Positions 32,052 through 35,886 of a stretch of DNA of 35,886 bases are shown here, piece by piece; within the stretch, counting starts at the first letter, position 1; each line of letters starts with the position of its first letter. The stretch covers positions 1 through 35,886 of the IMG/VR virus record IMGVR_UViG_3300042923_001064. One strand, given 5' to 3'. A program made the translations under genes and the position numbers. The notes beneath the pieces were generated by a model. The model did no database searches, was not told where the DNA came from, and saw only the letters and a program-made list of their open reading frames with translations. This stretch comes from a virus.

Positions 32052-33034
32052 ATGCAAATGAATTAGTAAAATTACAAACCAATCAACCATCTGAAAATAA
32101 AGTGAAACTTGCCACAGTATCAGGATTATATGAAAACGGTACAGCAAAAATAACATTTTTTGGAGAGGCAGTAGAAAGCCAAAAAAGCTACAGTTACTTA
32201 GCTGGTTATCAGCCGGCAATCGATGATACTGTATTAATGCTTCCTTGCGCTGACACATACATCATTGTAGACAGAGTGCTATTACAATCGGAAGTACCCA
32301 TTGACCTAGTAACACAATTGGAGATGCAAGATGCTATACAGGATTTTGTTACCGAAGCAGCACTTACATTAATACTTACTGGTTACGCACTAACTGGACA
32401 CACTCATTCAACATATTCATTGACGGGCCACACACATACAACATATTCTTTAACCACTCATGATCACACCGGTACATATGCTCCAATAACTCACTATCAT
32501 AGTTCAGTGAGACATGCTTCAGAGACATCCTATAATGCCGGACTTAATATTATATCTAACGGATACCCAGCATTTATACCGAGCTCTAATAATATGGATT
32601 TAGGATCTTCTTCATACAAATGGAGGGTAGTATATGCAGGAACAGGTACGATAAACACATCAGATAAGAGACAAAAGAAAAATATAAAACCTATCTCAGA
32701 TAAGTATGAAAAACTTTTCAAAATGTTACGTCCTGTGTCTTATAAATTCAGGAAAAATCAAAGTAACAGATTACATATTGGATTTATTGCACAAGAGGTT
32801 GAAAAGTCAATGGATGAGATCGGAATGACTTCATCAGAATTTGCAGGATTTATAAAAGCTCCGGTAACCGATAAAAAAGGAAATATAAAGGACTATCAAT
32901 ACGGTCTGAGATATTCAGAGTTTATCGCTCTGAACAGCCACATGATACAACTACAAGAGAAAAAAATAAGTAAATTAGAGCAAAAAGTAAACATACTTGA
33001 AAATATAATTAAGGGAGGTGGAGCGAATGGTTAA
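32045..33034 (+). CDS. Tail fibre with HxH repeats and Peptidase_S74 chaperone
   Basis: The protein has 329 residues. Residues about 113-152 contain repeated GHTH and THDH motifs (YALTGHTHSTYSLTGHTHTT), which bind metal ions in trimeric fibres. The C-terminal S74 domain starts at SDKRQKKNI (catalytic Ser206), followed by FIAQEVEKSM and RYSEFIALNSHMIQLQEKK. This domain folds the trimer and then cuts itself off. It should yield a trimeric fibre involved in host binding. It overlaps the tip gene by a few bases. Confidence 0.92.
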   Translation: MVDANELVKLQTNQPSENKVKLATVSGLYENGTAKITFFGEAVESQKSYSYLAGYQPAIDDTVLMLPCADTYIIVDRVLLQSEVPIDLVTQLEMQDAIQDFVTEAALTLILTGYALTGHTHSTYSLTGHTHTTYSLTTHDHTGTYAPITHYHSSVRHASETSYNAGLNIISNGYPAFIPSSNNMDLGSSSYKWRVVYAGTGTINTSDKRQKKNIKPISDKYEKLFKMLRPVSYKFRKNQSNRLHIGFIAQEVEKSMDEIGMTSSEFAGFIKAPVTDKKGNIKDYQYGLRYSEFIALNSHMIQLQEKKISKLEQKVNILENIIKGGGANG

Positions 33035-33893
33035 TGTGTCTTTTTCGGAATCCGGAGTGGCCACATATGATAAGCATGCATTTTATCAATATGATTATGG
33101 ACGTACATTAGTAATTGATGGGTTGGAACTGCCGGCAACTGTACAGGTCCATTTTGCAAGAAAAGATGTTCCGGCCGAGATTATGCTAGGGACAACGGTA
33201 GATGGAGTAATGACAGTTGAGGTACCTGCAACAACATTACAATATGCAGGTGAATTCAATGTTTACATATTTCTAACCACAGATACAACAGGGAAAACAT
33301 ATAAAACATTATCATTTACCACGAGAAAAAGAGAAAAGCCATTAGACTATGCTGCAGAGGCTGAACCGGGAATTATAGACCAATTAACACAAAAGCTTAA
33401 TCAGATTATTGATACAGGAATAGCATCCTATGTACCAGATGAGGCAGCAGTAAATGCAATGATATTGTCATACGTACAGGCTAATTTGATTACCAATAAT
33501 GATGCTGCTACGGTACCTGGTACCGCTTGGGACGCTGTAAGAGGTAAGCAGATTAGGACAGATCTGAATACGCTAAATAATAATTTAGCTTATACAAGAG
33601 GTACTATTACTTTAAGCTCTGGATTTACCGCGGTCATTAATAAAACGTGGAAGCAGGGCATCCTAAGGGTAATATCTGGGTCGATAAATGGCACATTTGC
33701 AGCCGGTGTAGCACATACGATTGGTACGGTACCGGCTGATTTTAAGCCTGATGTTACACGATGGACAGCAGGGGCTACTCCGTCCGGAGCATCGGCAACG
33801 GTTGGTGTAACTGGAACGGCAGGCGAAGTTGTCATAATACCCAAAGATGCTGCCACCGAAATAAGATTCACGCTGATATATTTTACTTGGTAA
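33027..33893 (+). CDS. BppU-like tail-tip protein with switchable C-terminus (active cassette A)
   Basis: ATG 33027 follows GGGAGGTGGAGCGA and gives 288 residues. Residues 1-100 match BppU-type baseplate proteins (FYQYDYGRTLVIDGLELP). A short coiled linker (KLNQIIDTG) leads to the codons for LNTLNNNLA at residues 180-188, which carry the 14-bp core at 33574-33587. Beyond it, about 100 residues form a beta-rich tip (ASATVGVTGTAGEVV). The core marks the fixed/variable border shared with the silent frames at 564-854, 879-1286 and 33902-34313. The stop is 8 bp from the stop of cassette B. It is the currently expressed receptor-binding variant, by inference from order. Confidence 0.8.
   Translation: MVNVSFSESGVATYDKHAFYQYDYGRTLVIDGLELPATVQVHFARKDVPAEIMLGTTVDGVMTVEVPATTLQYAGEFNVYIFLTTDTTGKTYKTLSFTTRKREKPLDYAAEAEPGIIDQLTQKLNQIIDTGIASYVPDEAAVNAMILSYVQANLITNNDAATVPGTAWDAVRGKQIRTDLNTLNNNLAYTRGTITLSSGFTAVINKTWKQGILRVISGSINGTFAAGVAHTIGTVPADFKPDVTRWTAGATPSGASATVGVTGTAGEVVIIPKDAATEIRFTLIYFTW
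33574..33587 (+). repeat. Inversion core site A (active position)
   Basis: TAAATAATAATTTA lies inside the tail-tip gene, flanked by GC on both sides (GCTAAATAATAATTTAGC). The silent sites have GA on the left. This site faces B (34298-34311) and D in inverted orientation, and C in direct orientation. Confidence 0.7.
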
Positions 33894-33901
33894 ATAGCTA
33901 T

Positions 33902-34313
33902 TTATGGAACAAAATAAAACCCACTTAAATGCACCTCGAATGCATCTGATATACTGCCAACGTTCAACAATGCTACTCCTGAATTATCTGAAATTAGATA
34001 GAATATAATGTAGTTCGTTCCAGCACCAACTGTAGCTGTTATTTCTTTGTAGGCACCGAAATTAACATAATTCGCTATGCCGATATGCATACTAGTTCTC
34101 GTACCTGTGGCTGTAAAAGGTAAATTCCCAATTAGGACACCGCCTGCCATTCCGCCTTTTGCTGATATCTTGATTGATACATTTATAAAGACCATTTTAC
34201 CTATACGGTAATAAAATCCGGATTGAGTTGCATATGTTGGTGATCCGGCTGTAGTCGAACCATAAAGCACAGGTGAAAAACTGCTGGATTGCAACGCTAA
34301 ATTATTATTTATC
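33902..34313 (-). CDS. Silent tail-tip cassette B
   Basis: A minus-strand open frame without an ATG or ribosome binding site at its head runs from the core at 34298-34311 (read INNNLAL) to a stop at 33902-33904. The product is about 135 residues after the core. It contains Ser/Thr/Gly-rich beta pattern segments (LYGSTTAGSPTYATQSG, then GNLPFTATGTRTSM) and ends LSGFYFVP. It lies tail-to-tail with the active tip, 8 bp between stops. Inversion of 33574-34311 would swap the two tips and join this frame to the stem. The function as an alternative receptor-binding head is inferred. Confidence 0.7.
34298..34311 (-). repeat. Inversion core site B
   Basis: The minus-strand copy of TAAATAATAATTTA shares a further GC on the right with site A (16 identical bases). 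It lies 738 bp from the far edge of site A, a suitable span for a local inversion. Confidence 0.7.
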
Positions 34314-34358
34314 TCACTAAGAAAGTTATAAAATCAAACAAGAAAGGATGATAAAACA

Positions 34359-34703
34359 ATGATCAAATTGAAATCAGGAGAAGTATTAGAAGTAGAAAAT
34401 ATTTCTCAGCCTTCAGAAGACACTCTGGAAATTACAGTAATCGGTATTACAGATTACAATGCATTCAGAGCTAAATTAACAAAGACAGCTCTATCAGACA
34501 TAAAAGCCTACAATGGAGATAATTTGACCGGTGACTACGGAAAATATCCAAATGTAGTGTTCCCGATCGGAATAGCAGAGCAGGAAGACGGAACTATTAA
34601 AGCATCTGTAACATTAAAAAAAGAAAATGAAACAGAGGTAAGATTGGCAGCTGTGGAAGATGCAGTAGATAAAATGATTTTATCAGAATTGGGGGTGCTA
34701 TAA
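34359..34703 (+). CDS. Phage protein of the tail/lysis border, 114 aa
   Basis: ATG 34359 follows AAAGGATGATAAAACA. The first half is beta-rich (MIKLKSGEVLEVENIS, TLEITVIGITDYNAF) and the last 30 residues are helical (LAAVEDAVDKMILSELGVL). Similar small proteins stand before XkdX-like genes in Clostridia phages. The function is unknown. It sits directly after the silent cassette B and must be transcribed through it. Confidence 0.7.
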   Translation: MIKLKSGEVLEVENISQPSEDTLEITVIGITDYNAFRAKLTKTALSDIKAYNGDNLTGDYGKYPNVVFPIGIAEQEDGTIKASVTLKKENETEVRLAAVEDAVDKMILSELGVL

Positions 34704-34834
34704 TGTTTGTAAGATTATTAGCATTATTCAAAGAAGGTAAAATTGATGAAGTATCATTAGATACCGCAGTTTATAAGAGATGGATAACAGAAGAAGAAAA
34801 AAATCAAATTATAGTAAGTAGATCAGAGGAGTAA
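34703..34834 (+). CDS. XkdX-like small protein, 43 aa
   Basis: ATG 34703 overlaps the preceding stop (TAATG). GGGGGTG lies upstream. The pattern MFVRLLALFKEGKIDEVSLD followed by YKRWITEEEKNQI fits the XkdX family of tiny proteins next to tail genes. The role is unknown. Confidence 0.7.
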   Translation: MFVRLLALFKEGKIDEVSLDTAVYKRWITEEEKNQIIVSRSEE

Positions 34835-34876
34835 TAGGCTTATATAATGTAAAATGAAAGGATGGTATATCATGTA

Positions 34877-35203
34877 ATGACTATCGAAATAGCAGTAATA
34901 TTATCGGTATTATCTGTAGGGTTTAGTATTTATTTTGGAATAACATCAAACAAAAGAAATAAAGCAAAAGACGATAAACAGGATGCAAGCCAAATGACTA
35001 CAGTATTAATAAAACTTGAAACCATAGGTAATGGCATCACAAAAATTGAAACTAAGATGGATCGTTTTGAAATTGACCGAAAAGAGGACAGGGAAAAACT
35101 AATCAGAGTAGAAGAATCCCTTAAGTCAGCATGGATACGCATACAGGAACTTATCAAAATTATTGAAACAATGAAAAAGAGATCCGGAGAACCGGAAGAA
35201 TAG
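34877..35203 (+). CDS. XhlA-like membrane/coiled-coil protein
   Basis: The N-terminus (IEIAVILSVLSVGFSIYFGI) is a membrane helix, and the following 80 residues form a coiled coil (KLETIGNGITKIETKMDRFE). This fits hemolysin XhlA-like lysis helpers just before holin and amidase. ATG 34877 gives 108 residues. ATG 34862 is also in frame and closer to an AAAGGATGG. Confidence 0.72.
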   Translation: MTIEIAVILSVLSVGFSIYFGITSNKRNKAKDDKQDASQMTTVLIKLETIGNGITKIETKMDRFEIDRKEDREKLIRVEESLKSAWIRIQELIKIIETMKKRSGEPEE

Positions 35204-35214
35204 GAGATTATATT

Positions 35215-35508
35215 ATGGATTTATCATTTTTAAACGGTTATATTAACCTGGTTGTATTAGGTATCTGCTTATGCATTGGGTATGTTATTAAACAGGGTTT
35301 TGATTTCATTAATAATAAATACATACCAGCTATCATGTTGATTACTGGAACAGGTATTAATATTATGATAAACCTTCCAAATTTCAATGCAATTATCGTA
35401 TTAAGCGGGATGATCAGCGGACTTGCTTCTACTGGACTTTATGAAGCTATGCGAAACCTAATTGAGAAAGATGGAAAGAAAGAAGGTGAAGATGATGAAG
35501 ATAATTAA
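35215..35508 (+). CDS. Holin (Phage_holin_5_2-like)
   Basis: The protein has 97 residues with two to three membrane segments: residues about 8-26 (NLVVLGICLCIGYVIK), 37-55 and 58-78 (FNAIIVLSGMISGLASTGLY). YIPAIMLITGTGI and SGLASTGLYEA are family signatures. It ends in an acidic tail. It makes pores that let the amidase reach the wall. It overlaps the amidase start. Confidence 0.88.
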   Translation: MDLSFLNGYINLVVLGICLCIGYVIKQGFDFINNKYIPAIMLITGTGINIMINLPNFNAIIVLSGMISGLASTGLYEAMRNLIEKDGKKEGEDDEDN

Positions 35509-35886
35509 GATTAATGTAGATGCTGGGCACGGTTCCAACACAGCCGGCAAAAGAACTCCACCCATGCCAACCTCAATTGATGTAGATGGTGACGGAGTGC
35601 ATGATATAAAAAAAGGTGAGCAGTACCGCGAACACATAGCCAATGTAGGAGTTGCATCTTTTTTGCTTGAAGAACTCAGGCGGTGTGGATTTGAAACCAA
35701 TCAAACCGGCTTTGATGACGATAATGCAATGGATGATATTGACGAAGCTCTATCAGCTCGTCAGCGTGCCATAGTTAAAGCAAATTGTGATTATAGTGTT
35801 TCTGTACACTTTAACGCATATGGCGATGGAAAGAGCTTTAACAGTGCTGAGGGTATAGGTATCTACATCCATAATCAGTACATAGA
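35492..35886 (+). CDS. N-acetylmuramoyl-L-alanine amidase (endolysin), N-terminal part
   Basis: ATG 35492 lies inside the end of the holin gene, with GAAGGTGAAG upstream. A second ATG follows at once. The reading frame starts MMKIIKINVDAGHG (zinc His13) and includes GEQYREH (Glu43), ARQRAIVKAN and SVHFNA (His106). It runs off the window end and continues at base 128 of the window, since the last 127 bases equal the first 127. The catalytic Glu and SPOR domain are in the continuation that ends at 506. Confidence 0.93.
   Translation, partial: MMKIIKINVDAGHGSNTAGKRTPPMPTSIDVDGDGVHDIKKGEQYREHIANVGVASFLLEELRRCGFETNQTGFDDDNAMDDIDEALSARQRAIVKANCDYSVSVHFNAYGDGKSFNSAEGIGIYIHNQYI
35760..35886. repeat. 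Terminal direct repeat, right copy
   Basis: This is identical to bases 1-127 and joins the two window ends into a circle without disrupting the amidase frame. Confidence 0.93.

Noticed and set aside
33902-34294. Independent minus-strand gene starting at TTG 34294
   Set aside because: The TTG has no Shine-Dalgarno sequence and the frame stays open upstream into the INNNL core, then ends at a stop. It is better explained as the reversed C-terminal module of the tip gene.
33574-34311. Diversity-generating retroelement acting on the tail tip
   Set aside because: I see no reverse transcriptase gene and no template/variable repeat pair. The cassettes share only a 14-bp core and differ completely beyond it.

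Overview
The window is the complete genome of a temperate siphophage-type virus (HK97-like head, long-tail genes) assembled as a circle. The first 127 bases recur exactly as the last 127 bases (1-127 = 35760-35886), so the unique length is 35,759 bp and the N-acetylmuramoyl-L-alanine amidase gene runs across the join. Low GC, strong AGGAGG ribosome binding sites, many TTG starts, and the protein families (P27-type small terminase, Phage_holin_5_2-like holin, PcfK/PcfJ pair, many small Cys-rich proteins) point to a Gram-positive Clostridia host, probably Lachnospiraceae. The host assignment is inference.

Layout. 1-506 and 35492-35886: amidase (end of the lysis module). 564-1286: two tail-to-tail open frames resembling C-terminal tail-tip modules. 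1313-2902 (-): large serine recombinase. 2930-3800: a regulatory patch with a candidate small RNA, a membrane protein and an XRE regulator. 3898-4832: lysogeny switch, with an SOS box, a 35-residue peptide, an XRE repressor without a protease domain, and divergent promoters with shared operators. 4979-6571: early accessory genes. 6591-13161: ssDNA-binding protein, HUH rolling-circle Rep-like protein, RNase H-like protein, PcfK/PcfJ-like pair, HNH protein and a ParB-like DNA-binding protein. 13257-16785: a string of small accessory genes separated by a recurring linker sequence. 16844-18371: tyrosine recombinase and an ArpU/RinA-like late regulator. 18517-33893: HNH nuclease, terminase, portal, protease, capsid, connectors, tail tube, tail chaperones with a -1 frameshift, tape measure, tail tip and fibres. 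33902-34313 (-): another silent tail-tip module. 34359-506: XkdX-like protein, XhlA-like protein, holin, amidase.

The most interesting system is a probable DNA-inversion switch for the receptor-binding tip. The last tail gene (33027-33893, +) has a fixed N-terminal part and a C-terminal part that begins exactly at the 14-bp sequence TAAATAATAATTTA, read as the codons for (L/I)NNNL. The same 14-mer begins three other tip-like frames: one on the minus strand immediately behind the active tip (33902-34313), and a second tail-to-tail pair at 564-1286 next to the serine recombinase. The three lack ribosome binding sites and look silent. Each would fuse in frame to the fixed stem. The two pairs flank the lysis genes, and two successive inversions could exchange the pairs and restore the lysis genes to their original direction. 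I found no other copy of the 14-mer by eye. The phage also carries a tyrosine recombinase, so one enzyme may integrate the genome while the other switches tips.

In lysogeny, the repressor has no self-cleaving domain. A near-consensus LexA box instead sits in front of a promoter for a 35-residue peptide that converges on the repressor gene, which suggests SOS induction through a small antirepressor. A second LexA-like box lies inside the promoter of a lone minus-strand gene at 13701-13982.
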